Shown here piece after piece: positions 20,273 to 28,439 of a stretch of DNA of 64,000 bases (position 1 is the stretch's first letter; every line of letters begins with the position of its first letter). A program made the translations under genes and the position numbers. The DNA comes from Pelolinea sp. (GTDB lineage: Bacteria > Chloroflexota > Anaerolineae > Anaerolineales > Anaerolineaceae). Under the pieces are notes generated by a model. That model was not told the DNA's origin and ran no database searches. It saw nothing but the letters and a program-made list of their open reading frames with translations. The DNA lies in the NCBI GenBank assembly GCA_012797975.1, contig JAAZOD010000022.1:106210-170209 (forward strand), given 5' to 3'.

Positions 20273-20635
20273 TCAGTATAAGATGATCACGGTGATGCCC
20301 GGGTTGTTCATGCTGAAATCGGGATCCACCTTGAGCTGGGTGTACTGGTGCAGGTACAGGATGGTGTCTTCATTCACCCCAAAACGTTCTCCGGGGATGA
20401 GATCCTTGATCTTCCCGTTTTGTTTGCGTTTCATCAGCTCCTGGCGCAATCCGTTGCGCAATCTTCCGCCCACACCGCTGGATCCGTAACCGTGGATGAT
20501 CTTGATCACCCGCACTCCCGCATGCTGCGATTGGTTGATGAATTGGTTCATGCGCAGGGTGGCTTCTGCCAGCGAAGGCATTCCTTCCTCTACATTCATT
20601 TTGGGCAGTTCATGGCTGAAGCGTTTTTTGGGCAT
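20273..20635 (-). CDS. Smr domain protein
   Basis: A 120-residue stand-alone small MutS-related domain. The signature KIIHGYGSSGVGGRLRNGL corresponds to the HGxGxGxLR core of Smr nucleases. Stand-alone Smr proteins have been linked to ribosome collision rescue and RNA or DNA nicking. The start at 20635 gives the family-like beginning; an in-frame ATG 11 codons upstream cannot be excluded, and neither has a strong ribosome-binding site. It converges on the permease-peptidase gene with a 24-nt gap and is divergent from plsY. Confidence 0.8.
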   Translation of the reverse strand: MPKKRFSHELPKMNVEEGMPSLAEATLRMNQFINQSQHAGVRVIKIIHGYGSSGVGGRLRNGLRQELMKRKQNGKIKDLIPGERFGVNEDTILYLHQYTQLKVDPDFSMNNPGITVIILY

Positions 20636-20754
20636 GCGTCGTCTTTCTATGGAAATAGATGATAACAAAAAAGCATCTTCTTTTCAAACGGTGTATGATA
20701 AGGATGCTTCATCCGGCGTAACTTTTTGCTGCCGGAAAAGTTAATAAGGATGAA

Positions 20755-21348
20755 ATGAACACTTTTTATTTTATCGCTGTGTGTTTGGGCGCCTATCTGG
20801 TGGGCTCCATCCCCTTTGGCTTCCTGATCGCCAGGGCGCGCGGTATCGATATCCGCCAGGTTGGCAGCGGCAATATTGGTAGCACTAATATCACCCGCGC
20901 CATGGGTTTTCGCTGGGGGGTGGTGGTGGCGGCGCTGGACGCACTGAAAGCGTATCTCCCTGCGCTGGCCGCCCGCCAGCTTGCTCCCGCGGATTGGCAG
21001 ATGTTGGTCATTTCCCTCATGCCGGTCATCGGGCATATCTTTTCGTTCTGGATGGGTTTCAAAGGTGGCAAGGGCGTGGCTGCCACGTTCGGGCTGCTGG
21101 CTTTTTATTTTGGACTGCCGCTTTTTGTACTTTTTATGCTGATCTGGTTCCTGACGGTGAAATGGGTCAAACTGATGAGCTTGGTCAACCTCGCGGTGGG
21201 GCTACTGCTGCCGCTGGCGTTTTGGCTGAAATATGGAACAACCCCGTATGTGCTGTTCGGGGTTGTCTTGTGCCTGATCATCTGGTGGAGCCACCGTGAG
21301 AATATCAAGCGTTTATTGAAGGGGAAAGAACTCCCTACCAATTATTGA
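20755..21348 (+). CDS. plsY: Acyl-phosphate:glycerol-3-phosphate acyltransferase
   Basis: A 197-residue integral membrane enzyme that acylates glycerol-3-phosphate using acyl-phosphate, the first step of phospholipid synthesis. Conserved loops are present: GSIPFGFLIAR, GSGNIGSTNITR (usually GSGNIGATN) and FWMGFKGGKGVA. The length and multiple membrane helices match the family. AAGGATG precedes the ATG. It converges on mtaD, with a 9-nt gap. Confidence 0.95.
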   Translation: MNTFYFIAVCLGAYLVGSIPFGFLIARARGIDIRQVGSGNIGSTNITRAMGFRWGVVVAALDALKAYLPALAARQLAPADWQMLVISLMPVIGHIFSFWMGFKGGKGVAATFGLLAFYFGLPLFVLFMLIWFLTVKWVKLMSLVNLAVGLLLPLAFWLKYGTTPYVLFGVVLCLIIWWSHRENIKRLLKGKELPTNY

Positions 21349-21357
21349 GCTTTGGAA

Positions 21358-22686
21358 TTAAGCCGGGTAAAAGGCGATGCGTTCGTTGGGCATGCGCTGG
21401 CTCAGGCGCTGCAGGCGGCTCTGCACTTCCTGCTGGATGCGCGCTTTATCCAGCGTGAGCAGCTTGCGCCCCTGCATCAGTACTTTTCCGTTGCACAGCA
21501 CGGTGTCCACGTCGCTGGATTTTGCGCAGTACAGCAGATACGCCAGGGAATTGGCTTTGGGGGTGGAGTTCAAGCCATCCTGCCGGATGAGGGTGATGTC
21601 GGCCAGCATGCCGGGTTTCAGATCGCCGATCTTTTCCGGCAGGTGCATCACCTTGGCGCCGCCGTGGAAGGTGATCTCCATCAGCTCTTCCAGCTTCATG
21701 CAGGTGGAATCCATGGTTTGATATTTGCCGAACAGGGCCAGCAAGCGCATCTGTTCCATGATATCCAGCGTGTTGTTGCTCACCGCTCCATCGGTTGCCA
21801 AGCCAAAGGGGATGCCGTGTTCCCTGTATTGGTGAATGGGGGCCAGCCCCATGCCGGATTTAAGGTAGGTTTTGGGTGCCTGGGCGATGCCGGTATCATG
21901 GCTTGCCAGGATGTCGAAATCCTCTCCGCGCGGGTCAACCACATGCGCCAGAATGGTGGGCACATCCAAAATTCCGCAATCCCTGACCTGCTGCACGGGT
22001 GTGATGCCGTATTCTTTTAGACTTAGATCCACCTGTGCCGCGGTCTCCGACACATGGATGTGGATGCCCAATCCGTTCTTCTGCGCTTTTTGTGCGCATA
22101 GCTTTAGGAAATCCGGATTGGTGGTGTAAGGGGCGTGCGGTCCCAGCCAGGTCGTGATGCGCCCGTCGGCTTTTCCCTGCCAGCGCCGGGTGAAGTCGAT
22201 GGTCTTGTCCAGCATTTCTTCCCCCTGGTGGGCAAAGACCGCCCATACCAGGTTGGCGCGCATGCCGGCCATTTCCACCGCTTTGGCCACCTCGTCCATG
22301 TGGAAATAATGGTCTGCCACGCAGGTGATGCCGTTTTCGATCATTTCCGCCATCCCGAGCTGCGCACCCCAATATACGTCTTCTTCGGTGAGGTTCGATT
22401 CCATCGGCCAGATGTAGTCGTTGAACCATTCTGAAATGGTCACATCCTCCGCCAGGTTGCGGAACAGCACCATGGGCACATGAGCGTGGGTGTTGATAAA
22501 GCCGGGCACGGCCAGCATCCCGCCGGCATCGATGCACTGTTCGAAGTTCCCTTCCTGCAGAGTGCCGGTTTTTTCGATGGCGCTGATGGATTCATCTTGA
22601 ATGGCGATATCCTGTTTGGTTTCAACATGCGCTTTTCCCCCTGCAAAACTGAGCACGTCACATTTCTTGATCAATAGGTTGGTCAT
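21358..22686 (-). CDS. mtaD: 5'-methylthioadenosine / S-adenosylhomocysteine deaminase
   Basis: A 442-residue amidohydrolase that deaminates methylthioadenosine, S-adenosylhomocysteine and sometimes adenosine to the inosine forms. Metal ligands are His67 and His69 in NTHAHVPM, followed by HIHVSE, ILAHVVDPRGED and LATDGAVSNNTLDI. NDYIWPMES-like and WGAQLGMAEMI segments are typical of the MtaD group. It acts on the same metabolites as mtnA and ahcY 13 kb away. A few amidohydrolases of other specificity look alike, so the substrate is well supported but not proven. Confidence 0.88.
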   Translation of the reverse strand: MTNLLIKKCDVLSFAGGKAHVETKQDIAIQDESISAIEKTGTLQEGNFEQCIDAGGMLAVPGFINTHAHVPMVLFRNLAEDVTISEWFNDYIWPMESNLTEEDVYWGAQLGMAEMIENGITCVADHYFHMDEVAKAVEMAGMRANLVWAVFAHQGEEMLDKTIDFTRRWQGKADGRITTWLGPHAPYTTNPDFLKLCAQKAQKNGLGIHIHVSETAAQVDLSLKEYGITPVQQVRDCGILDVPTILAHVVDPRGEDFDILASHDTGIAQAPKTYLKSGMGLAPIHQYREHGIPFGLATDGAVSNNTLDIMEQMRLLALFGKYQTMDSTCMKLEELMEITFHGGAKVMHLPEKIGDLKPGMLADITLIRQDGLNSTPKANSLAYLLYCAKSSDVDTVLCNGKVLMQGRKLLTLDKARIQQEVQSRLQRLSQRMPNERIAFYPA

Positions 22687-22808
22687 GGATGCATACCTCT
22701 TTCAAGGGATTAGGAATTTCCGGTAAATGGTTCCTGTCGAGAATGATATACCCGATAAAATCGCAATGCAACAATTTGATTGAAAAATTCCACCTTTTGT
22801 CAAATTTC

Positions 22809-22844
22809 AAAAAATGGAATGGTCGGCTCCCGGTTCCATTTTTT
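22809..22844. terminator. Bidirectional terminator after the acetyltransferase-like pair
   Basis: Perfect 11-bp stem AAAAAATGGAA / TTCCATTTTTT (22809-22819, 22834-22844) with a 14-nt loop. It is about 20 nt beyond the stop of the gene at 22865 and separates it from mtaD. The rest of the 178-bp gap holds the mtaD upstream region; -10-like TATATC/TATCAT sequences occur near 22745-22752 on the minus strand but no clear -35. Confidence 0.82.
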
Positions 22845-22864
22845 GGTTCGCGGCCGGATTGTGT

Positions 22865-24004
22865 TCATGGAACTTGCTGTTTTTCCAGCGTTTTGATGAA
22901 GACCCTGCGGCGTTTGTGCTGCCGGGTTTCGAAATGTTTCCATTGTGCTTGCACATGGATGTTATCTTCCAGTTCGGGGTTGGATTCCACGGAGGTGATG
23001 CCCATTTTGGCGAAGACATCCAGCAAACTCGTCATCAACATGGAGTTTATGCCTTTTCCCTGGAAGTCTTTGCGGATTGCAATGAGGCACAGATCTCCCT
23101 TGTTGTTCTTGTGCAGCGCGTGCAGCAAATGCAGGAAACCGAACGGGAAAAGCCTGCCTCTGGATTTGCGCAGTGCTTGGGAGAGGGAGGGCATGGCAAT
23201 TCCGAATGCGACCATTTTGTTTGACTCATCCAGCACGATCGGAATGAACTCCGGTGATAAGAGCCCGAGGTACTGGTCGATGTAAGTGTTGATCTGTTCC
23301 TGCGATAAAGGGGTGACTCCGTATAAGTCCTGGTAGGCTTCTTCCAGTAGTTCGAAAAGCTGTTGGGCGTATTGAAGCAGTTCCTTTTTGTTCTTCGCAT
23401 TCAAATAATGGAGGTGATAGCGTTCTTCCACGATCTCGGCGAGCTTTTTGATCTTTTCCACCCCGCCGGCCGGGACCTTGATCTCAAACTCGATCCAATC
23501 CGTATCCTTCACATAGCCGGTTTTCTCCAGATGAGTTTGGTAATAAGGGTAATTGTAGATGCCGATCAGCGTCCCCATTTCATCGAACCCTTCCACCAGC
23601 ATGGCTTCGGGATCCATGTCGGTGAATCCCAGGGGCCCGTGCACCGCTTGCATGCCTTGTTCTTGCGCCCATTCTTCCACTTTGCTTAATAAGGATTGAG
23701 AGACTTGATCGTCGTTGATGAAATCGATCCACCCGAAGCGCGCATAGGCATTCCCCCAACGTTCCTGATAGCGTGGATTGATGATTCCGGCGATGCGCCC
23801 GGCTATTTTCCCGTCTTTGTATGCCAGCCAGTATTTCGCCTGGCAAAATGCAAAAGCGGGGTTCTTGTCTTTGCGCAGCGTGTTCAGATCATCCGAGCGC
23901 AATGTGGGAACCCAGTATGGATTATCCCGGTACAATTTGAATGGAAAATTGACGAATTCCCGCAATAATCGGCGGTTGGTTACTTCCTTGATCGTGATGG
24001 TCAT
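22865..24004 (-). CDS. GNAT-like N-acyltransferase family protein, paralogue B
   Basis: A 379-residue protein of a family usually annotated as GNAT or hypothetical. The N-terminal part has NPYWVPTLRSDD and AKYWLAYKDGKIAGRIAGI, matching the beta-strand and bulge region of an acyltransferase fold. The C-terminal half has a second GNAT-like core, LIAIRKDFQGKGINSML, with an acetyl-CoA-binding QGKG-type loop. It ends in a basic stretch (RQHKRRRVF). It follows a close paralogue on the same strand by 130 bp and ends on a strong terminator. Substrate unknown. Confidence 0.72.
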   Translation of the reverse strand: MTITIKEVTNRRLLREFVNFPFKLYRDNPYWVPTLRSDDLNTLRKDKNPAFAFCQAKYWLAYKDGKIAGRIAGIINPRYQERWGNAYARFGWIDFINDDQVSQSLLSKVEEWAQEQGMQAVHGPLGFTDMDPEAMLVEGFDEMGTLIGIYNYPYYQTHLEKTGYVKDTDWIEFEIKVPAGGVEKIKKLAEIVEERYHLHYLNAKNKKELLQYAQQLFELLEEAYQDLYGVTPLSQEQINTYIDQYLGLLSPEFIPIVLDESNKMVAFGIAMPSLSQALRKSRGRLFPFGFLHLLHALHKNNKGDLCLIAIRKDFQGKGINSMLMTSLLDVFAKMGITSVESNPELEDNIHVQAQWKHFETRQHKRRRVFIKTLEKQQVP

Positions 24005-24134
24005 AAGAGCTTGTTTCCTTATATCGATAGAATAAATAAATGAATGAAAAGATTATATCTCGTGATGGAAGGAGATTTCCAGTCATATCGGTTTTTGGAA
24101 AAATGGATCGGAGAAAGGTCGAATGGTGTTTTGA

Positions 24135-25259
24135 TTATGCTGTGAATTTCTTGATGAATATCCTGCGGCGCTTGTGCTGGCGGGCTTCGAAATGCTTCCA
24201 TTGCGATTGCACTTTGTGATTGTCCTCCAGCTCCGGGTTCGATTCGACCGAACGGATGCCCATTTCATGGAAGACATCCAGCATGTTCGCCATCAGCATG
24301 GAGTTCACCCCCATGCCCTGATACGTGGGCCGGATGGCGATCAGGTACAGGTCCGCCTTGTCGTTCTTGCGCAGCGCGTGCAGGACGGGGATGAAGCCGA
24401 ACGGGAACAGCTTTCCCTTGTTCTGCTGCATGGCCTTGGAGAGGGAAGGCATGGCGATGCCGAAAGCCACCATGCGCTCCTGTTCGTCCAGCACCACCGG
24501 CACGAATTTCGGAGGGATGATGCCCAGGTACTGGTCAATGTAGGCGTCCACCTGCTCGCGGGTCAGGGGGGTCACGCCATAATGCAGGTACGCTTCTTCC
24601 ATCACTTCAAAGATCTGCGGGGCGAAGCGCAGCAGTTCTTTCTTGTTCTTGGCGTTGAGGAAGTGCAGGTTGTTTCGTTTGGCCACGATCTCCGCCAGTT
24701 TGCTGATCTTCTCCACTTTCCCTTCCGGCACCTTGATCTCGAACTCCACGTAATCGGTGTCTTTGCTGTATCCGGCGTGCTCCAGGTGCTCCTTGTAATA
24801 GGGATAATGGTAGGAAGCTGCCAGGGTGGCGGTTTCGTTAAAACCTTCCACCAGCATGGCTTCCGGATCCAGGTTGGTGAAGCCCAGCGGTCCGTGGATG
24901 GCTTCCTGCTTTTCGGAGCGCGCCCAATCCTCTGCGGTCCTTAGCAGGGCTGCCGAAACCTCGGGGTCGTCGATGAAATCGAACCAGCCGAAGCGTGCGT
25001 AGCGGCGCTGAAAACGTTCTTCGAAGCGCGGGTTGAGGATGCCGGCGATGCGCCCGGCTATTTTGCCGTCTTTGTATGCCAACCAGTATTTGGCTTTGCA
25101 GTAGGCGAAGGCCGGGTTCTTCTTCCAGTACAGGGTGTTGAGAACGTTCGAACGGATGGAAGGCACCCAGTAGGGGCAGTTCTCATACAGCTGGTAGGGG
25201 AAATTGACGAATTGCTTCAACAGGTCAAGGGTGTGTATTTCGGTGATGGTGATGGTCAT
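24135..25259 (-). CDS. GNAT-like N-acyltransferase family protein, paralogue A
   Basis: A 374-residue protein clearly paralogous to the downstream gene along its whole length: both share NPAFA(F/Y)C(Q/K)AKYWLAYK, AVHGPLGF or AIHGPLGF, DPEAMLVEGF and HKRRR near the end. The acetyl-CoA-binding loop here is PTYQGMGVNSML, retaining Q-x-x-G. A tandem duplication is the simplest origin. The reading is more GC-rich in this copy than in the downstream copy, so the copies have diverged for some time. Cytoplasmic; the role is not recognisable from neighbours. Confidence 0.72.
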   Translation of the reverse strand: MTITITEIHTLDLLKQFVNFPYQLYENCPYWVPSIRSNVLNTLYWKKNPAFAYCKAKYWLAYKDGKIAGRIAGILNPRFEERFQRRYARFGWFDFIDDPEVSAALLRTAEDWARSEKQEAIHGPLGFTNLDPEAMLVEGFNETATLAASYHYPYYKEHLEHAGYSKDTDYVEFEIKVPEGKVEKISKLAEIVAKRNNLHFLNAKNKKELLRFAPQIFEVMEEAYLHYGVTPLTREQVDAYIDQYLGIIPPKFVPVVLDEQERMVAFGIAMPSLSKAMQQNKGKLFPFGFIPVLHALRKNDKADLYLIAIRPTYQGMGVNSMLMANMLDVFHEMGIRSVESNPELEDNHKVQSQWKHFEARQHKRRRIFIKKFTA

Positions 25260-25314
25260 GGGTGGCTCTCAAAATCTTTCAGCGCATTGGTCCATAAGAA
25301 ATGGACGTGTTAAT

Positions 25315-25344
25315 ATCATAACAGCTTCATGAAAATTAGTACAA
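25315..25344 (-). promoter_or_regulatory. Predicted promoter of the acetyltransferase-like pair
   Basis: Minus strand: TTGTAC (25344-25339), 18-bp spacer, TATGAT (25320-25315), about 55 bp before the start of the upstream paralogue. The -10 matches 5 of 6 and the -35 matches 4 of 6. Confidence 0.45.
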
Positions 25345-25406
25345 TTTTTGTGAAGAATGTGCGGTGAGAAGACCGGAATTGCCTTATGACAAAATGCTGA
25401 AAATCC

Positions 25407-25435
25407 TTGACAAACTTCCTATTCTCTGATAAAAA
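25407..25435 (+). promoter_or_regulatory. Predicted glnA promoter
   Basis: Perfect TTGACA (25407-25412), 17-bp spacer and TAAAAA (25430-25435, 4 of 6). It predicts transcription from about 25443 and therefore a leader of about 350 nt before glnA. Confidence 0.6.
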
Positions 25436-25442
25436 TGCCCCT

Positions 25443-25733
25443 AATTAATCAGCACTTTACAATTGCATACACGGAGAAATAGCGGCTGGGTCTCAAGCGT
25501 GAGATCACGAGGTGAAGGTTCCATCCCTCGCGGGATGGTTAACCCGGATGACCGGGGAAGATCGGATTGATCAGCGGATGCCTTCGGAGTTCTGCCACGA
25601 ACTCCTTTCTCCCTTCCGAAAAAAGCGCAAGGTGAAACCCCGTCAGTGATGGCGGTAAGAAGCCGATCGCGGTGGCCAGGAGTGTGTTCCTGTTGTTTTT
25701 AATGGAAGGGCAGCTTTGTTTGATTTTGTGGAG
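25443..25733 (+). ncRNA. Long structured 5' leader of glnA, candidate riboswitch-like element
   Basis: No convincing gene lies in this stretch. It holds at least four strong hairpins: GGTCTCA/TGAGATC (25489-25506, one wobble), CCATCCC/GGGATGG with loop TCGC (25521-25538), CCCGG/CCGGG (25543-25556) and GGAGTTC/GAACTCC (25586-25605). Purine-rich GGTGAA elements occur between them (25511 and 25631). It is followed by an intrinsic terminator hairpin before the glnA ribosome-binding site. I compared it by eye with cobalamin, FMN, M-box, T-box, SAM, lysine and cyanobacterial glnA motifs and could not match it. Confidence 0.55.
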
Positions 25734-25769
25734 AACAGGCATGCCCGGCATGCCTGTTTGTTTATTTAA
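25734..25769 (+). terminator. Terminator/attenuator hairpin at the end of the glnA leader
   Basis: Perfect 11-bp stem AACAGGCATGC / GCATGCCTGTT (25734-25744, 25748-25758) with loop CCG, then the T-rich tail TGTTTATTTAAG. It lies only 25 nt before the glnA start codon and downstream of the glnA promoter, the place expected for conditional termination. Confidence 0.75.
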
Positions 25770-25794
25770 GTGCCGATGCCAAAGGAGCAAAAAC

Positions 25795-27126
25795 ATGGAT
25801 AAAAAAGAGTTGTTTGAACGGATCAGAGCGGATGGGGTGAAGTTCGTCAGCTATCAATTTTCCGATGTGACCGGAAAAGTGAAAAGCGTCGATGCCCCGG
25901 TGGAAAGACTGGCGGAAGCCCTGGAGGATGGGGTATGGTTTGATGGCTCTTCGGTGGAGGGCTTTACGCGTATTCAAGAGAGCGACATGCATTTGCGCGT
26001 CGATACCGATTCGTATGCCATCTTGCCGTGGACGCCGGCGGATCATCGCCGGGCGCGCTTCTTCTGCGATATCTACACGCCCGAGGGGGAGCTTTTCGAT
26101 GGCGACCCGCGCGGTTTGTTGAAAAAGTGGATGAAGAAGTTGGATGAGAAGGGTTGGATCTACAATGTGGGTCCGGAGCCGGAATTTTTCCTGTTCCTGC
26201 AGAATGACCATGTTCACCCTGTGCCGTACGACGTGGGAAGCTATTTTGATTTTTCCTCCAATGATTCAGCCGCGCAGGTGCGCGCGGAGTTGGTGGAGGC
26301 GCTGAATTCCATGGGCCTGGAAGTGGAAGTGGCCCATCATGAGGTGGCGCTTGGCCAGCATGAGATCGATTTTCGTTTTGCGGATGCCTTGAAGACCGCC
26401 GATAACGTGCTTACCCTGAAATATACCGTGAAAGCCATTGCTGCCCAGCACGGCTTGGTGGCTTCCTTCATGCCCAAGCCCATTTTTGGCATCAACGGTT
26501 CCGGCATGCACTGCCATCAATCCATTTTCGACAAAAGCGGTGTGAATCTTTTCTTCGATGCCAAGGATGAGTTCCATTTGTCCAAACTGGCCTATGGGTT
26601 CATCGCCGGTCAGCTTGAACATGCCAAGGCGTTATCGGCCATCGTTGCCCCTACCGTCAATTCCTACAAACGGCTGGTGCCCGGCTATGAAGCGCCCGTC
26701 TATATCGGCTGGGCGCAGACCAACCGCTCTGCCTTGATCCGCATTCCGCGCTACACCATTGGCAAAGATAAGGCCATGCGTGCGGAACTGCGCTTCCCGG
26801 ACCCGTCCAGCAACCCCTACCTGGCGTTCAGCGCCATGATCGCGGCCGCATTGGATGGGATCAACAAGGGTCTCACACCTTCCAAACCGCTCAACAATGT
26901 CAATATTTACGACCTCTCTCGCGAAGAGCGCATCACGCGCGGCATTGAATCGCTGCCTGGATCGTTGAAGGAAGCCCTGGCTGAACTGGCCGCCGACAAT
27001 GTGGTGAAGAATTCCATCGGTCCCAAACTGTATTCTGCCTTCTATCGTGCCAAAGAAGAGGAGTGGGAGGATTACCGCATTCATGTGACCGATTGGGAAT
27101 TGGAGAATTATTTGCAGGGTGCTTAG
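25795..27126 (+). CDS. glnA: Glutamine synthetase, type I alpha-like
   Basis: Makes glutamine from glutamate, ammonia and ATP in the cytoplasm. The start at 25795 is chosen because AAAGGAG lies 8 nt upstream and the product begins MDKKELFERI as in the family; the frame is open further upstream but runs through the leader hairpins. At 443 residues it has the short GSI length. Motifs: WFDGSSVEGF, PEPEFFLF-like ATP/glutamate site, HHEVALGQHEID, NGSGMHCHQS and the arginine-rich NRSALIRIPRY. The region NIYDLSREERITRGIESLPGSL is of the GSI-alpha kind rather than the adenylylated beta kind. A structured leader and attenuator point to RNA-level control. Confidence 0.96.
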   Translation: MDKKELFERIRADGVKFVSYQFSDVTGKVKSVDAPVERLAEALEDGVWFDGSSVEGFTRIQESDMHLRVDTDSYAILPWTPADHRRARFFCDIYTPEGELFDGDPRGLLKKWMKKLDEKGWIYNVGPEPEFFLFLQNDHVHPVPYDVGSYFDFSSNDSAAQVRAELVEALNSMGLEVEVAHHEVALGQHEIDFRFADALKTADNVLTLKYTVKAIAAQHGLVASFMPKPIFGINGSGMHCHQSIFDKSGVNLFFDAKDEFHLSKLAYGFIAGQLEHAKALSAIVAPTVNSYKRLVPGYEAPVYIGWAQTNRSALIRIPRYTIGKDKAMRAELRFPDPSSNPYLAFSAMIAAALDGINKGLTPSKPLNNVNIYDLSREERITRGIESLPGSLKEALAELAADNVVKNSIGPKLYSAFYRAKEEEWEDYRIHVTDWELENYLQGA

Positions 27127-27230
27127 ATCCTGAAACGATCATTTTCTCGAATGATGGAAGCGCCAGCGCAACATCGCTCACCCACCCAAAGATATCATTG
27201 GACGTCTCTGTGAAAATCAACGGATGACTG

Positions 27231-27266
27231 AAAAACTCTCCCTCCTGGAAATGAGGGGGAGTTTTT
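27231..27266. terminator. Terminator between glnA and ttuA
   Basis: AAAAACTCTCCCTC / GAGGGGGAGTTTTT (27231-27244, 27253-27266) with one wobble pair and an 8-nt loop. A- and T-runs on the two sides allow use on both strands; the genes converge here. Confidence 0.88.
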
Positions 27267-27309
27267 CATCAGGCGGCATCTTCCTCGGTTTCCTCATGCC
27301 CCTGTTGGG

Positions 27310-28233
27310 TTAGTTTTTCTTTACCAGCCGGCAAAAGGTGCATAATCCATCGCTCAGGGTGGGCTGCCCGCAGTTCGTACAGCGGTATTGTTCCAGCACT
27401 TCCGGGGTTTCCTGCCCTGCCGGGAATGCCCCCGCTTCCAGCGCGCGCAGATATCCCGTATAGAACTGGTATTTGAACCCGATCTGTTCATCCTCCAGTC
27501 TGTTGAGGTAGGTCTTGTTGCGCAATTGTTTGCTGCCGGTGGCATAAGGGCATTCGGAATACACGTAGGCGATGTTGTTCAGGTAGGCATAGGCGGTGGT
27601 TTCGCGCTCGTACAACAGGCAGAACGGTTTGGCTTTGCGCGCGAATCCGGTGGTGGCGGGCAGCAGCGGATGCTGGCGCCCCAGATATTGCATGCTCCAA
27701 TGGGTGAGATTGGAGAACAGGAAGGCGGCTTCATCGTCCAGGTTGTGGGCGGTCAGGATGGCATCGTAACCGCCATCCAGCGCCGCTTTGTTCAGCAAAT
27801 AGCGTTTGACCAGACCGCACTGCGAGCAGGGTTTTTGATGCCCGCGTTTGGTGCGCGCTCCCATTTCAGGGATGCTTTCCCCGTATTTTGCTCGGATATC
27901 CAGAACGGTCAGGTTCAGGCCGCGCTGGGCTGCGAATGCCTGCGCCATCTCCCCTGACGTGCAGGAATACCGCGTGCCCTGGTCGATGCCCAGGTCGAGA
28001 TAGATCCCATCCGCATGGTAACCCAGTTTCCACAGGATATCCCATAACGATAGGGAATCTTTCCCTCCCGAGACGGCCAGCAGCAGCTTCTCATCCCGCC
28101 GGAACATGGAGTATTTTTGGATGGTGCGTTCGGTTTGTTTGCACATCCATTCCGGAAAATGGTCGCTGCACAGCGCCAGATTATGGTGTTCCAGATGGAG
28201 GGCGGCTTTTTGGTTGCAGATGGTGCATTTCAT
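27310..28233 (-). CDS. ttuA: TtuA/Ncs6-type tRNA 2-thiolation enzyme
   Basis: A 307-residue PP-loop ATPase that activates a tRNA uridine and inserts sulfur. N-terminal zinc finger Cys3, Cys6, Cys22, His25; PP-loop SGGKDS at 55-60; Cys136, Cys139 (PCSQC) and Cys228 (SECPY), which in TtuA hold a [4Fe-4S] cluster; C-terminal zinc finger Cys285, 288, 298, 301. The gene follows a ubiquitin-like sulfur carrier gene by 2 nt. In Thermus, TtuA with TtuB makes 2-thio-ribothymidine at tRNA position 54, a heat-stabilising change. The Ncs6/CTU1 members modify the wobble position instead; the paired carrier with a GG end fits both. Confidence 0.88.
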   Translation of the reverse strand: MKCTICNQKAALHLEHHNLALCSDHFPEWMCKQTERTIQKYSMFRRDEKLLLAVSGGKDSLSLWDILWKLGYHADGIYLDLGIDQGTRYSCTSGEMAQAFAAQRGLNLTVLDIRAKYGESIPEMGARTKRGHQKPCSQCGLVKRYLLNKAALDGGYDAILTAHNLDDEAAFLFSNLTHWSMQYLGRQHPLLPATTGFARKAKPFCLLYERETTAYAYLNNIAYVYSECPYATGSKQLRNKTYLNRLEDEQIGFKYQFYTGYLRALEAGAFPAGQETPEVLEQYRCTNCGQPTLSDGLCTFCRLVKKN

Positions 28234-28235
28234 GC

Positions 28236-28430
28236 TCAGCCCCCCGAAACCACTGCGATCAGCTCCACCACGTCTCCCTCCTCAATGCGGTCATCGCCGG
28301 TCAGCAGCATCCCCTCGCGCGCCGCCAGATAGGCCTGCGGTGAAAGTTGCAGGTCTTCCATGATGCGATATAGCGGGCGGTTGCCTTGAATGATGATCTC
28401 TTTTTCTCTGGTTTTTAGCGTGGCGGTCAT
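28236..28430 (-). CDS. ttuB: MoaD/ThiS-family sulfur carrier protein
   Basis: A 64-residue beta-grasp protein ending in VVSGG, the di-glycine tail that is thiocarboxylated by an E1-like enzyme to deliver sulfur. Typical features include MEDLQLSPQAYLAAREG and the DRIEEGDVVELI strand before the tail. It stops 2 nt before the start of ttuA, so the two are translated together, and this pairing supports a tRNA-thiolation rather than molybdopterin or thiamin role. The activating enzyme (TtuC/MoeB-like) is not in the window. Confidence 0.85.
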   Translation of the reverse strand: MTATLKTREKEIIIQGNRPLYRIMEDLQLSPQAYLAAREGMLLTGDDRIEEGDVVELIAVVSGG

Positions 28431-28439
28431 TCTTTTCCT

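Noticed and set aside
25481..25680. Cobalamin, FMN, M-box, T-box or cyanobacterial glnA riboswitch in the glnA leader
   Set aside because: Isolated GGTGAA-like loops resemble parts of some of these, but the required conserved cores and boxes were not found; kept as an unassigned structured leader.
25672..25794. A longer N-terminus for GlnA
   Set aside because: The extension would run through the terminator hairpin and lacks similarity to glutamine synthetases; the start at 25795 has AAAGGAG at the right distance.
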